From positions 1-64,000 of the forward strand of contig CAVXYY010000018.1 of the NCBI GenBank assembly GCA_963766195.1: a DNA stretch of 64,000 bases, written 5' to 3'. Shown one piece after another: positions 1 to 9,335 of this stretch (within the stretch, counting starts at the first letter, position 1; each line of letters begins with the position of its first letter). The position numbers and the translations under genes are program-made. This DNA is from JAHEFT01 sp963766195. Lineage in GTDB: Bacteria; Pseudomonadota; Gammaproteobacteria; Xanthomonadales; SZUA-36. Below the pieces are notes generated by a model, which did not search any database, had not been told where the DNA came from, and saw nothing but the letters and a program-made list of their open reading frames with translations.

Positions 1-598
1 CCAGCGGAGTCTCCTGGTCGGCGGTCACCAGGGCGCCCCGCGTGACCGTCGACTTGCCGATGCGGCCGGCGATGGGTGAGGTGATACGCGCATAGCCCAG
101 ACGCACTTCGGCGCTGGCGACCCGCGCCTCGGCCACGCCCACATCCGCATCTGCCTGGTTCACGACCGCCCTGGCATTGACCAATTCCTGTTCGCTGATC
201 GCCTTCGACGTGATCAGTTTTTCCGCGCGTTCGGCGTTGAAGCGTGCGATATCCGCGGCCGCCTGCGCCCGGACCAGCAGGGCTTTCGCACTGTTGTAGT
301 CTGCTCGGTAGGTCGCATCATCGAGTTGGTACAGCGGCTGACCCGCCTCGACCAGGCTGCCTTCAGTAAAAAGCCGCTCCCTCCACGATTCCCGTCACCT
401 GGGGTCGAACCTCGGCGACGACAAGGGGTTGGTGCGCCCGGGCAGTTCACGCGTCAGTGTGACGGGTTGTGCCTTCAGCGTAACCACGGTCACTTCGGGG
501 GCGGACGCCTGCGCAACCGGCGCCTGCTGTTGTCCGCAGGCAACCAGGAAAAGCACCAGCGAGGAGATGGTGACGAAGAAGCGAATGTGTGCGTTCAT
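1..598 (-). CDS. RND efflux periplasmic adaptor (AcrA/MexA family), 5' part, frameshifted
   Basis: Membrane-fusion lipoprotein that links an inner-membrane RND pump to an outer-membrane channel. The N-terminus has a signal peptide ending in a lipobox (LVACGQ). After repair of two indels (near 428 and near 382), the protein shows the usual adaptor order: beta-barrel start, lipoyl half-motif (LFTEGSLVEAGQPLYQLDD), alpha-hairpin rich in Ala/Arg/Glu, and the second lipoyl half (YARITSPIAGRIGKS). The gene runs off the left edge, so its C-terminus and any pump gene are outside the window. A TetR-type palindrome lies 77 bases upstream of the start, which suggests repression by a TetR/AcrR protein not encoded here. 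The two indels could be sequencing errors. Confidence 0.85.
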
Positions 599-674
599 TG
601 AACGGAGCCTGTACTGCGAGACTGATGCGTTTGGATAGCTCCGAACGACCGTATCAGAGCCTTATCAGCATAAA

Positions 675-690
675 GAATGAACGTTCATTC
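675..690. promoter_or_regulatory. TetR/AcrR-type operator palindrome
   Basis: GAATGAACGTTCATTC is a perfect 16-base palindrome upstream of the RND adaptor gene. The TGAAC-GTTCA form resembles operators of TetR-family efflux repressors (general family knowledge). No tetR gene is visible in the window, so the regulator is inferred. Confidence 0.6.
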
Positions 691-817
691 TCCATTTTGT
701 CAATGGTTCAACAGAACCAACCGGGTACACGGTATGCTCCGGCAGCCTCCATTGGCAGATTTGCCTGTGAGTTAACGCTTTAGTCTGCCAGTTGACTCTG
801 ACCCCGGGATACCTGAC

Positions 818-1802
818 TTACCCCATGTCCGTTTGACCGTTGCAGACCGTTGTAATGTCGAATGCCTTCGGATCCGGCATTTTTCCTGCCGCCACCTGTT
901 CCTCAATCAGGGTTTCCGTGACCGTTTGGGCATCCATGGCTTTGTAGCGCGCCCTTTGCTGTTCCACCCAGGGGCTGTGCAACTGCGGGCAGTAGCGTTC
1001 GATGGTGGACCTGATGCCCTTCCAGCGCACACTGTCGAAATGATTGGGATTCCACGATTCATCCCATTCCGGGCTTATGTAGTTGCGAAAATCGAACGAC
1101 TCGAGAACCGCCAACGGTCCTGTTGCCGGTACAGCAGGGGTTCGTCGCCATGACACATCTGCTGGTAAAAGACAAAGCCCTGGTAGTTGGATTCCAAATC
1201 AGCCGGGGAGATGATGCCTGTCACCATCTTGCCAAGAATCAACCATTCCATCTGCGAGCCGTATTCGAACAGGCCGCGCTCCACCTGCTCCCGGGAGAGT
1301 TTGTCTCCGCGTTTCAACCACCACCGTGATACCACCAGCCTTCAGAAAAAAAATGTGCGAGCTTATCCGAACCGAAGCGGATTCCATTGACCTGCAGGGT
1401 CGGGCTGGCCGGGCGGCAGCCAACGAGCGTAATCCATCGGGAAAGTGTTGGAGAGCATCCATTGCTTGCGGTACTCACGTTCTTCTTCCAGGCCTATCGG
1501 TATCCGGTCAACCAGTTTGGTGGACAGGATCCATATACCTCAATGGGCTGGTAAACCATATCCTGGAGGTCTTTGTGCACCCGATGAACCGCAGCTTCGC
1601 AGTCAAGCGAGCCGGAGTCTTTTCGGGAATCGAGGGCTGTTTGAACCTGCCACTTCACCCAGGCATTCAAATAATCGGTTGAGTCTTCGATTGGCTTACC
1701 CCAGGCATAAAACTGGTCGGTTTCCAGCGCCTGCAGCGGGGCATTGGCTGCCAGGCAGGCAAGGGCCAGCAGCCAACCGTTCCATGCTGTCCTGACCCGG
1801 TT
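818..1802 (-). pseudogene. Uncharacterised envelope protein gene, broken by at least four frameshifts
   Basis: Pieces in three frames join into one plausible protein of about 320 residues. It begins with a hydrophobic signal-like stretch (WLLALACLAANAPLQALE), then FYAWGKPIEDSTDYLNAWVK, a short segment ending near 1371, KLAHFFSEGWW, LKRGDKLSREQVERGLFEYG, and a tail that stops at 818. Breaks lie near 1495, 1371, 1325 and 1130. I do not recognise the family. The segments keep protein-like composition with no other decay, so this may be one gene damaged by indel errors, but the break density is among the highest in the window and a genuine pseudogene cannot be excluded. Its start appears fused to the end of the upstream gene. 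Confidence 0.5.
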
Positions 1803-2399
1803 CCGAAAACCGAACCCCGCGCCGCTGGAGATGATCCAGTCATCGCCGGCACCGGATGACAGCGAACGCAGCAGACCCAGCGAGAAATTCAAACGGGCAA
1901 AGGTAAAACTGCCTTCGACGCCCGCCAGTGTCTTTGGCAGGGGCGTATACCGGAAATCACGGTAGGTGCGCAGCACCACGCCCCGAACCGCCCACCCGAG
2001 GTAAACCGTGTGCATCAGCCGTTTGGTCCGGCCCGTTGCTCCAGTCAGTTTACCCCACCCCACGCTGGCTTGCGTCCCGTACAAACCCGGCTCAATTTCG
2101 AATTGCCAGCCCTGCACCATGCAGGTCGACGAACAATCCGTATCTTTGGGCTGTTTGACAAGCATCGCCCCGAAACCAACCGATAATTGTTGCGGGTAGC
2201 TGTATCGAAACCGCGCGATTCCGTACCAGCGCCGCTCCAGGTTCTCCAACTCTTCCCGCACGCGTTGCATGGCTTGTTCTTCGGTGGAAAGGGCTGTTCC
2301 GGTCGACACGCTATCGGCAAATGCCTGCCCGACGGGTGCTTGTGCGCATAAGACTACACACACGCACGAAATCTTCGATAGCCAGTTCACACCGCTCAT
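1803..2399 (-). CDS. Uncharacterised exported protein, probable outer-membrane or periplasmic
   Basis: About 198 residues. A Sec signal peptide (about 1-29, ending QAFADS) is followed by a short helix (VREELENLERRWYGIARF) and then alternating hydrophobic/polar strands rich in Gly and aromatics (SVGFGAML, GLYGTQASVGWG, VYLGWAVRGVVLRTYRDF) that end GAGFGF. That pattern suggests a small beta-barrel or beta-rich envelope protein. The frame stays open to 1494 and runs into the next gene without a stop, most likely because an indel near 1803 removed the original stop. It is probably transcribed together with the broken gene downstream. Family not recognised. Confidence 0.55.
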
Positions 2400-2419
2400 T
2401 CAAGTCCCGGGAAGTCAAA

Positions 2420-2439
2420 CGTTAAAAAACACTTTAACG
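2420..2439. repeat. Short inverted repeat between divergent genes
   Basis: CGTTAAA and TTTAACG are separated by six bases, in the region between the envelope-protein gene (minus) and sixA (plus). It could be an operator or a weak hairpin. No regulator is identified. Confidence 0.3.
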
Positions 2440-2546
2440 GATCACGGGATTCTGACCGTCTTCCAGTCCGGATTCAACACGTGTGGGTCCGTGCTGCCGG
2501 TCTTTTTGCTTTTGATGAGAACGGTATCGGGTTAATATCGCGCAGC

Positions 2547-3062
2547 ATGAAACGTGAATTGCTCATTCTCAGGCACGCCAAGTCGGATTGGGATACCGGC
2601 GCGCGCAGTGATTTTGACCGGCCCCTGTCAAAGCGCGGCCGCCGGGATGCACCAAGGGTAGGCCGGTTTTTGCAGCAGCGGGGCCTGGTGCCCGACTACA
2701 TCGTCAGTTCACCCGCGGAGCGGGCAAAGCAGACGGTGCTGGCCGTTTGCGGGGAAATGAACATCGGTGAAGAACAGGTCAACTGGGATGACCGGATTTA
2801 CCACGCGTCCGCGGGTTCACTGCTCAATGTGCTCAACGACTGTCCCGGTCATGCGCGGCGTGTCCTGATTGCCGGGCACAACCCGGGCCTTGAGATCCTG
2901 TTGCAGAACCTGTGCAATCACGAAATTCCCATGCCGGATGACTACAAGCTGATGCCGACGGGTGCGGTTGCGCAGCTGGACATCCTGTCGGACTGGAAGG
3001 ACCTGGAAGGCCGGCTTGCGCGCCTGGTCAGCCTGACCCGGCCTGCTTCACTGCCGGACTAG
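2547..3062 (+). CDS. sixA: Phosphohistidine phosphatase SixA
   Basis: Histidine-phosphatase (phosphoglycerate-mutase fold) enzyme of 171 residues that removes phosphate from phosphohistidine in phosphorelay or PTS proteins. The RHG motif appears as LRHAKSDW near residue 7, followed by SSPAERAKQT and the second catalytic histidine in AGHNPGLE. The frame is open further upstream, but the ATG at 2547 gives the usual N-terminus (MKRELLILRHAKSDW). The 3' end overlaps tpm on the other strand by 35 bases, so the two are convergent. Confidence 0.88.
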   Translation: MKRELLILRHAKSDWDTGARSDFDRPLSKRGRRDAPRVGRFLQQRGLVPDYIVSSPAERAKQTVLAVCGEMNIGEEQVNWDDRIYHASAGSLLNVLNDCPGHARRVLIAGHNPGLEILLQNLCNHEIPMPDDYKLMPTGAVAQLDILSDWKDLEGRLARLVSLTRPASLPD

Positions 3063-3714
3063 TCTTTTGGAGCAGGCACACGTGCTCTTCAAGCCGCGTC
3101 AGCCCTTTTTTCCGGAAGCGGGGCTCCCTGGCCAGGCAATCCTCGGAATGCAGGCGTTCAATGCTGAACTGCAAACCAAATAATCGCCGGACTTCATCGA
3201 AAGTGACGGAAAACGGTGGCCCCCGCATTTCTTCCTGCGGATAATCCAGCGTAACCAGTAATAATCGCGTACCCGGTTCGAGCAAACGGGCCAGGTGCCA
3301 GGCATAAGACGGCCGCATCTCCGGCGGCAAGGCAACCACCGAGGCGCGGTCATAGACGGCATCAATTCGCGGCAGGTGCGTTTTGTCGACGGTGAAAAAA
3401 TCCGTGCAGAGGAGGATGATGTTTTCGCCGCGATACGAAATAACGCCCGGCTTCCGGTCAAGTTCGTAAACCAGACGGTTTTCGACGAAAAAATCCCTGA
3501 TCGCCCGTTCACTGAGTTCTATTCCGGTCACCCGGTAACCCTGCTGCACCAGCCACAACATGTCGAGACTTTTGCCGCACAGCGGAACCAGGACATGTGC
3601 GCCGGGTTCGATCCCCAGGCGATCGACAAACGCCTGCATATGCCGGTTGAAATCCTGCTGGTGAAAGCCGATTTCCCCTTTTTCCCACCGTTCGTGCCAG
3701 AAATCCGCTTCCAT
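3028..3714 (-). CDS. tpm: Thiopurine S-methyltransferase family protein
   Basis: SAM-dependent methyltransferase of 228 residues; bacterial members methylate thiols and selenium or tellurium compounds. The N-terminus DFWHERWEKGEIGFHQ and the SAM-binding motif VLVPLCGKSLDMLWL are diagnostic of the TPMT family, and AVYDRASVVALP follows as expected. I chose the ATG at 3714 over the GTG three codons upstream because family members begin just before the FWHERW motif. It is convergent with sixA and overlaps it. Confidence 0.88.
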   Translation of the reverse strand: MEADFWHERWEKGEIGFHQQDFNRHMQAFVDRLGIEPGAHVLVPLCGKSLDMLWLVQQGYRVTGIELSERAIRDFFVENRLVYELDRKPGVISYRGENIILLCTDFFTVDKTHLPRIDAVYDRASVVALPPEMRPSYAWHLARLLEPGTRLLLVTLDYPQEEMRGPPFSVTFDEVRRLFGLQFSIERLHSEDCLAREPRFRKKGLTRLEEHVCLLQKTSPAVKQAGSG

Positions 3715-3872
3715 CAGGTTCACATGGACGCGCTGGGAGCGGTCTGGCCGTCATAAAATTTCATCTTTTCGCGATCCTTTTGTGATTGGTCAAGAAAAAG
3801 CCGGTTTTCAGACCACATTTTAACAGGCGGATGATATTCTGATGGCCCCTGTTGCAAGACGAGACCCAGAAA

Positions 3873-5006
3873 ATGCCCGGCCTGTTACCCGATGTCGATC
3901 CCGATGGCCTGCTCGAATATTCCGTGGTTTTTACCGATCGCTCATTGAACCACATGTCCCGGAGCTTCCAGGGCGTCATGAACGATATTTCCGCCACCCT
4001 GAAAAAGGTCTACAACGCAGAGGCCGTGGTCATCGTGCCCGGCGGCGGCACCTATGGCATGGAGGCGGTCGCCCGGCAGTTCGCGACCGGAAAGAAATGC
4101 CTGGTCATCCGCAACGGTTTTTTCAGTTACCGCTGGTCCCAGATTCTGGAAATGGGCGGTATCGCTTCTGAAATCATCGTGCTCAAAGCGCCGTCCCGTG
4201 AGTGACGGCCCGCAGGCGCCTTTTGCGCCGGTTCCCGTTGAAGAAGCCGTTGCCGTCATCAAGGCGGAGAAGCCGGCCGTGGTTTTTGCGCCGCACGTGG
4301 AAACGTCCTCCGGGATGCTGCTGCCCGACGCCTACATCACGTGCACTGGCCGATGCCATCGCATGCCGCCGGGGGGTTGTTTGTACTGGACTGCATTGCT
4401 TCCGGCGAATTATGGGTCGACATGAAAGCCTGCGGTGTGGACATCCTGATCAGCGCGCCGCAAAAAGGCTGGAGTTCTTCGCCGTGCAGCGCGCTGGTGA
4501 TGCTGGGCCAGGACGCAACTGAACGCATTGCCGGCACGACCAGCACCAGTTTTGCCTGCGACCTGCGCAAGTGGCTGGACATCATGCGGGCCTACGAGAA
4601 CGGCGGGCACGCCTATCACGCCACCATGCCGACCGACGCACTGAAGAAATTCCGTGACGCGATGATCGAAACCGGGGACTGCGGTTTCGAAAAAGTTCGC
4701 GAACAGCAACTGGAGCTGGGGCGAAAAGTCCGTGAACTGCTCGAGAGCAGGGGTTTTCCCAGCGTTGCCGCCGAGGGATTCCAGGCGCCCGGGGTCGTGG
4801 TCAGTTACACCGCTGACGCGGATATTCAAAACGGCAGGAAATTCATGGAGCAGGGCCTGCAGATTGCCGCCGGCGTTCCCTTGATGTGTGACGAACCTGA
4901 CGGATTCAGAACCTTCCGGCTCGGCTTGTTCGGGCTCGACAAACTGGGCAACATCGACAGGACCGTTGGACATCTGGCCGATGCGCTGGACCGGATCGCC
5001 GGCTAA
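3873..5006 (+). CDS. Class V PLP-dependent aminotransferase, frameshifted
   Basis: Fold-type I aminotransferase of about 377 residues, resembling alanine/serine-glyoxylate and aspartate aminotransferase-like class V enzymes. Visible motifs are VPGGGTYGMEAVARQF (cofactor phosphate region), FAPHVETSSGMLLPD, LFVLDCIASGELWVDM (the PLP-ring Asp region) and SAPQKGWSS with the Schiff-base lysine. The C-terminal domain is intact. The frame breaks near 4198, 4332 and 4362, while the sequence around each break remains alignable in another frame, so sequencing indels are likely. The ATG at 3873 was preferred over the TTG at 3852. The amino-acid substrate cannot be told from sequence. Confidence 0.75.
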
Positions 5007-5053
5007 TATTGTTTTAACCGGCAGGGGGAACCCGATTCCCCGGAGTATTGCAG

Positions 5054-6149
5054 ATGAAAAGACGATGGATTTGGTTGTTCGCCTTGTTGGGAATCACTGC
5101 TGGCGGCTGGCGAATCGCCGTTTATGCCCAGCTCGATGAACTGAGCGCCGAGGAATCGGCCGCGGCCGCTGCCGACTACCAGAAATATTGCGCCCTGTGT
5201 CACGGCGCCGACCGCGAGGGTTACGTCAATGACCACGCTCCGTCACTGCGCTCCCAATCGCTGATGGCCTCGGGTTTCCCGAGCGAGATCCGCTACACCA
5301 TCGGCTACGGCAGGCGCGGCACCCCGATGGGGGCTTTTTCTGAAGAAATGGGCGGACCGATGAGCCGTGAAGAAATTCACCGGCTCACCCGTCTGGCTGC
5401 AGAGAGCAGACCGGCGCGGAACCCCTCTATTTGCCGATCGAACCGGTCGAGGGAGACATCGTTCTCGGCGCAGAGACGTTTGCCGTGAATTGTACGAAGT
5501 GCCATGGAGAACAGGGGGAAGGCGTCACCGCACCCGCGATCGGCAACCCGGCCATGCTTTCGCTGACCACGGACGCTTTCATTAAATACGCGATCGAAAA
5601 CGGCCGCGACGGAACCGAGATGGTGGGTTTCAGTGACCGGCTCAGCACGGAAGAGATCAATGGCATTACCGCGTTTCTGCGCACCCGGGCTGCCGGCTGG
5701 AAGATGGCCGTGCCGGTGCTGGAATCACCACCGCCGCCGATAAGTGGATCCTGAATCCGGAATCGCCGCCGCCTGAATTTGACCTGAAGGACGGCACTTA
5801 CGTGAGCGCCGCCGACCTGCTCGAGGCGCTGCAGGCCAAACGACGGATGGTGCTGCTCGATACGCGCGTGACTTCCACCTGGCAAATGGCCCACATCGAG
5901 GGTTCCGTGCCGTTGCCGTACTACGAGGATTTCGATACCGTCACGGCCAACCTGCCGACCGACGGCACCTGGATCGTGGCTTACTGCGAATGCCCCCGCG
6001 CAGCCGCTGAATCGGTCAACGAAGAGTTGGTCAAACAGGGTTTTGAACACACCGCCGTGTTGTGGGAGGGCATCCAGGGCTGGGTCTCGCTGGGGTACCC
6101 GGTGACCGTGGGGCAACTGCAGGTTGAGCAGCCTGAAACTCCGGAATAA
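5054..6149 (+). CDS. Dihaem cytochrome c-rhodanese fusion protein, frameshifted
   Basis: Periplasmic protein of about 364 residues after repair of two indels (near 5398 and 5745). Order: signal peptide (1-26, ending VYAQ), cytochrome c domain 1 with haem motif CALCH (46-50), cytochrome c domain 2 with CTKCH (about 146-150), a proline-rich linker (ESPPPPDKW, NPESPPPEF) and a rhodanese domain (about 249-355) with LLDTRVTSTWQMAHIEGSVP and an active-site loop beginning at the Cys of CECPRA. The domain order suggests an electron-transfer module tied to sulfane-sulfur handling in the periplasm. It lies 47 bases after the aminotransferase gene, possibly in one transcript. The first indel lies between the haem domains and the second in the linker, so the fusion depends on both being sequencing errors, although the linker is coding-like in both flanking frames. 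Confidence 0.75.
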
Positions 6150-6275
6150 GCGTCGGCGGCTTGAACCGGTTTTTGAAGAGGCTGGAGTCATTGACCGGTT
6201 AAAAAGACATCGCGAAGTTTGTACTCCATTTCGAATGTGGCAAACTGGCCGGACACCGGCGGCGCCACATTCGCC

Positions 6276-6293
6276 CTGTCACGCAATTGTCAT
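6276..6293 (+). promoter_or_regulatory. PhoB box upstream of pstS
   Basis: CTGTCACGCAATTGTCAT has two TGTCA half-sites 11 bases apart, the layout of the PhoB box consensus. It lies about 52 bases before the pstS start, so the operon is probably induced by PhoB under phosphate limitation. Confidence 0.75.
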
Positions 6294-6344
6294 AAATGAC
6301 GGGTAGCTTGGTAAGGTTGTCAGTCCAATCATCGGGAGAATCTG

Positions 6345-7227
6345 ATGCTCACGCGCAATAAACTGTTCGTTCTTTCTCTTATTATCAGCACCACCCTGTT
6401 ATCCGCCTGTGGCGGTGGAGAGCAGCGCCAGGTCATTCAAAACAAGGGCTCAGACACCCTGGTGAACGTCGCCCAGGCCTGGGCCGAGGAGTACCAGACT
6501 GTCAATCCGTCCGTGGTTGTAGCGGTCAGTGGCGGCGGTTCCGGCACCGGTATTGCGGCACTGATCAATGGCACGGTGGATATTGCAAACGCCAGTCGCG
6601 CCATCAAGGATTCAGAAATCAAACAGGCGCAGGACAACGGACATGATCCGATCCAGTTCGTGGTCGGTTACGATGCGCTGGCCGTCTACCTGCACCCCGA
6701 CAACCCGATCGACACGCTCAGCCTGGAGCAACTGGCCGAAATCTACGCCGACGGCGGCAGCTACCTGAACTGGACCGATCTCGGCGTCGAAGTGCCCGGA
6801 TGCCAGGACCAGGAGATTGTCGTGGTCAGCCGGCAGAACAACTCCGGCACCTACGCCTATTTCCGTGAAGCGGTGCTGAATGAAAAGGATTTCAAACTGG
6901 GTACGCGCGACATGCACGGCTCCAAGGACGTCGTCGACCTGGTTGAAAATACGCCTTGCGCCATCGGCTACAGCGGCCTGGCTTACGCAACGGAGCACGT
7001 CAAGCTCGCCTGCATTTCCACGGAAACCGGGGGCGCAATGTATCCTTCCATCGGAGGAAACAGCGGTTGACGGCAGTTACCCGATCGCCCGCCCCCTGTT
7101 CATGTATACCAGCGGCCAGCCCACCGGGCATGTTGCCGAGTACATGAACTGGATCCTGAGCGACGAAGGACAGTGCATTATCATGAAAAAGGGTTACGCC
7201 CCGGCGACTGACGTCAATTGCGGCTAG
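6345..7227 (+). CDS. pstS: Phosphate ABC transporter substrate-binding lipoprotein PstS, one frameshift
   Basis: Binds phosphate and delivers it to PstCA. A lipoprotein signal peptide ends LLSACGGG. The fold motifs are NKGSDTLVNVAQAWAEEY, SGGGSGTGIAALINGTVDIA (phosphate-binding loop) and SRQNNSGTYAYFREAV, and the C-terminus YMNWILSDEGQCI is typical of the PstS/SphX group. A GGGAGA ribosome-binding site precedes the ATG at 6345. One extra base near 7065 ends the frame early at 7070; the rest continues in another frame to 7227, giving about 293 residues. First gene of the pst operon, behind a PhoB box. Confidence 0.88.
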
Positions 7228-7259
7228 CCGCTTAAGCTGTAAAATTGGCGGAACGGGAA

Positions 7260-7285
7260 CCGGGCGTCAACACACCGACGCCCGG
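7260..7285 (+). promoter_or_regulatory. Intercistronic hairpin between pstS and phoU
   Basis: CCGGGCGTC (7260-7268) pairs with GACGCCCGG (7277-7285) across an eight-base loop. No clear U-tract follows (only GCTTTAT). It is more likely an RNA-stabilising or attenuating hairpin that raises PstS yield relative to the downstream genes than a full terminator. Confidence 0.5.
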
Positions 7286-7328
7286 GCTTTATCAGCTTTC
7301 GAGCCTGTAATTACAGCGGGAATTCATC

Positions 7329-8389
7329 ATGAGCCATCTTGAAGAACGCATGGAAACCGACCTGAACTACATCCGCAGCTGGTTGTGGAAGATCGGCGAC
7401 GATGTGGAAGCGGCGTTGCGCAACGCCAAGAAAGCCCTGATCCTGGGCGACAGCAAGCTGGCTTACGAGGTGGTGCTGGGAGATCACCCGATCAACCGGG
7501 ATTCCAGGCAGTGCGACCGCCTGTGCCACACCTTTATCGCACGCTACCTTCCGGGCGCCGGCGCCTTGCGGGAAATGGCCTCGACCATCCGGGTCAACGT
7601 GATACTCGAGCGAATCGGCGACTACGCCGTGACGATTTGCCGCGAGGGGCTGCAGCTCGATAACCCGTTGCCGGAAAAATTCTGCGGCCGGATCGACAGC
7701 CTGGCGGATGATTCCATCGACATCCTGTCCGGGGCCCGCGCGGCTTTCCGGCAGGGCAATGCCGAACGGGCCATCGCCCTGATGGACGCAGTCAAGCGGC
7801 TGGAACACCGGATGGATGGTTTCTACGACGAGCTGTTTGCCGAAGACGACCGCATGGACGCGACCACGATGATGGTCATCTTCGCGGTATTCAACATCTT
7901 CAAACGCGTGGGTGACCAGGCCAAGAACATCTGTGACCAAACGGTGTTCGCGATACACGGGGTGAAAAAACTTCCCAAGACCTACCGCATCCTGTTTCTC
8001 GATCAACCCGGTTCCGACCTGGCGCACCTCGCGTGGCCATCGGCAGGAAGAACTTTCCGACCAGCGCGGTTTTTTCATCGGCAACCCCGGGATCCAGCGA
8101 GTCAGCTTCGCCCGAGTTAATGAAGTTTCTGAATGAAACCGGCTTGCCCAACGAAGATCTGAAAAGTGAGCGGCTGGAAGCGCTGGCGCACGATCTGTCG
8201 GACTATATCGTGATCATCAGCCTGAACGGACCGGTATCCGGTTACATCAGGAAGATGCCGTTCCACACATCCGCGCTGGACTGGACACTACCCGGTGATA
8301 CGAACCAGGTGGAACAGTATCGCCAGCTGCGCCGTAAAATCATCGATCTGCTTCAGCTGCTGGGCGGTGATGAAGCCAATCCGGCCTGA
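7329..8389 (+). CDS. phoU: PhoU-type phosphate regulator with C-terminal LMW-phosphatase/ArsC-like domain, one frameshift
   Basis: Residues 1-215 are a PhoU helical-bundle domain (LREMASTIRVNVILERIGDY, then AVFNIFKRVGDQAKNICDQT, the two metal-binding repeats). PhoU restrains PstSCAB and PhoR signalling. From about residue 217 a second domain resembles low-molecular-weight protein tyrosine phosphatases and thioredoxin-type arsenate reductases: RILFLDQPGSDLAHLA aligns with the P-loop helix, then AVFSSATPG, ELMKFLNETGLP and DYIVIISL. The P-loop Cys and Arg (CX5R) are absent, so the domain is predicted to be catalytically dead. One base is missing near 8033; restoring it joins the frames across the domain. 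The 353-residue protein is longer than typical PhoU (about 240). Its place between pstS and pstC is unusual. Confidence 0.8.
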
Positions 8390-8393
8390 TTCG

Positions 8394-9332
8394 ATGGAAA
8401 CCCCAGCGTCCACCCGGGTGCCCGCCGGCATCGATGCCAGCTTCGACAAGCTGAATCGCGACTGGTACATCGACAAGGTCGTCCAGGTTCTGATGTTCAT
8501 GGGCGGAATTTCCGCGGTTATTTTCATCGTCGGAATCTTCGTTTTCATTTCCAAGGAAGGGTTCGGCTTCCTGGTCGGCGAATTCGATTTCAGGGAATTC
8601 TTCTTTTCTCCGAACTGGCGCCCGACCTCCGAGAGCAAGGAAACGTTCGGCATTCTTGCCCTGATGGCGGGCACGGCCAGCGTCACCGGCCTGGCCATGC
8701 TGGTCGCCATTCCGTTTTCACTGGGTACCGCCATATTCATCGCCGAATTTTCACATGGCAAAACCCGCGAGTTCCTGAAAATCACCGTGGAGCTGCTGGC
8801 CGCCATTCCCTCCGTGGTGTGGGGCTTCATCGGCCTGGCGATCATGAACCCGATCATCATCAAGACCTTCAATGTCCCGGTGGGTTTGAACGTACTGAAT
8901 GCCGGTATCATCCTGGGCCTGATGGCGGCGCCCATCATGACATCCATCGCCGAGGATGCGCTGAAGGCCGTTCCGGACCGCTACCGCGAAGCCGCGGAGG
9001 CGCTGGGCGCCACGCGCTGGCAGGTCATCTGGAAGGTCGTTTTGCCGGCGGCCAAGAACGGTCTGCTGGGCGCTGTGCTGCTGGGCGTGGGCCGGGGTTT
9101 CGGCGAGACCATGGCGGTGCTGATGGCCACCGGACATTCGATCAACATTCCGACCAGTGTTTTCGATTCGGTTCGCGCGCTGACCGCAACCATTGCGGCT
9201 GAACTGGGTGAAACCGCCGCCGGATCACCCCACTACCAGGCGCTGTTCACGATCGGCATTTTCCTGTTCGTGATCACGTTCATCATCAACCTGGTCGCGG
9301 ACCTGGTGGTCCGGGGCGTGCGCAAGGGATGA
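8394..9332 (+). CDS. pstC: Phosphate ABC transporter permease PstC
   Basis: Inner-membrane permease of 312 residues that forms the phosphate channel with PstA. It has six predicted membrane segments, with the EAA loop EAAEALGATRWQVIWKVVLP contacting PstB and ETMAVLMATGHS in the core. ATG 8394 is five bases after the phoU stop; an in-frame ATG at 8370 is also possible and would overlap phoU. A palindromic element follows three bases after the stop. Confidence 0.88.
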   Translation: METPASTRVPAGIDASFDKLNRDWYIDKVVQVLMFMGGISAVIFIVGIFVFISKEGFGFLVGEFDFREFFFSPNWRPTSESKETFGILALMAGTASVTGLAMLVAIPFSLGTAIFIAEFSHGKTREFLKITVELLAAIPSVVWGFIGLAIMNPIIIKTFNVPVGLNVLNAGIILGLMAAPIMTSIAEDALKAVPDRYREAAEALGATRWQVIWKVVLPAAKNGLLGAVLLGVGRGFGETMAVLMATGHSINIPTSVFDSVRALTATIAAELGETAAGSPHYQALFTIGIFLFVITFIINLVADLVVRGVRKG

Positions 9333-9335
9333 GTG

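Noticed and set aside
4202..4522. 106-codon and antisense frames over the aminotransferase
   Set aside because: They are shadows of the real gene created by its frameshifts and the GC-rich third positions.
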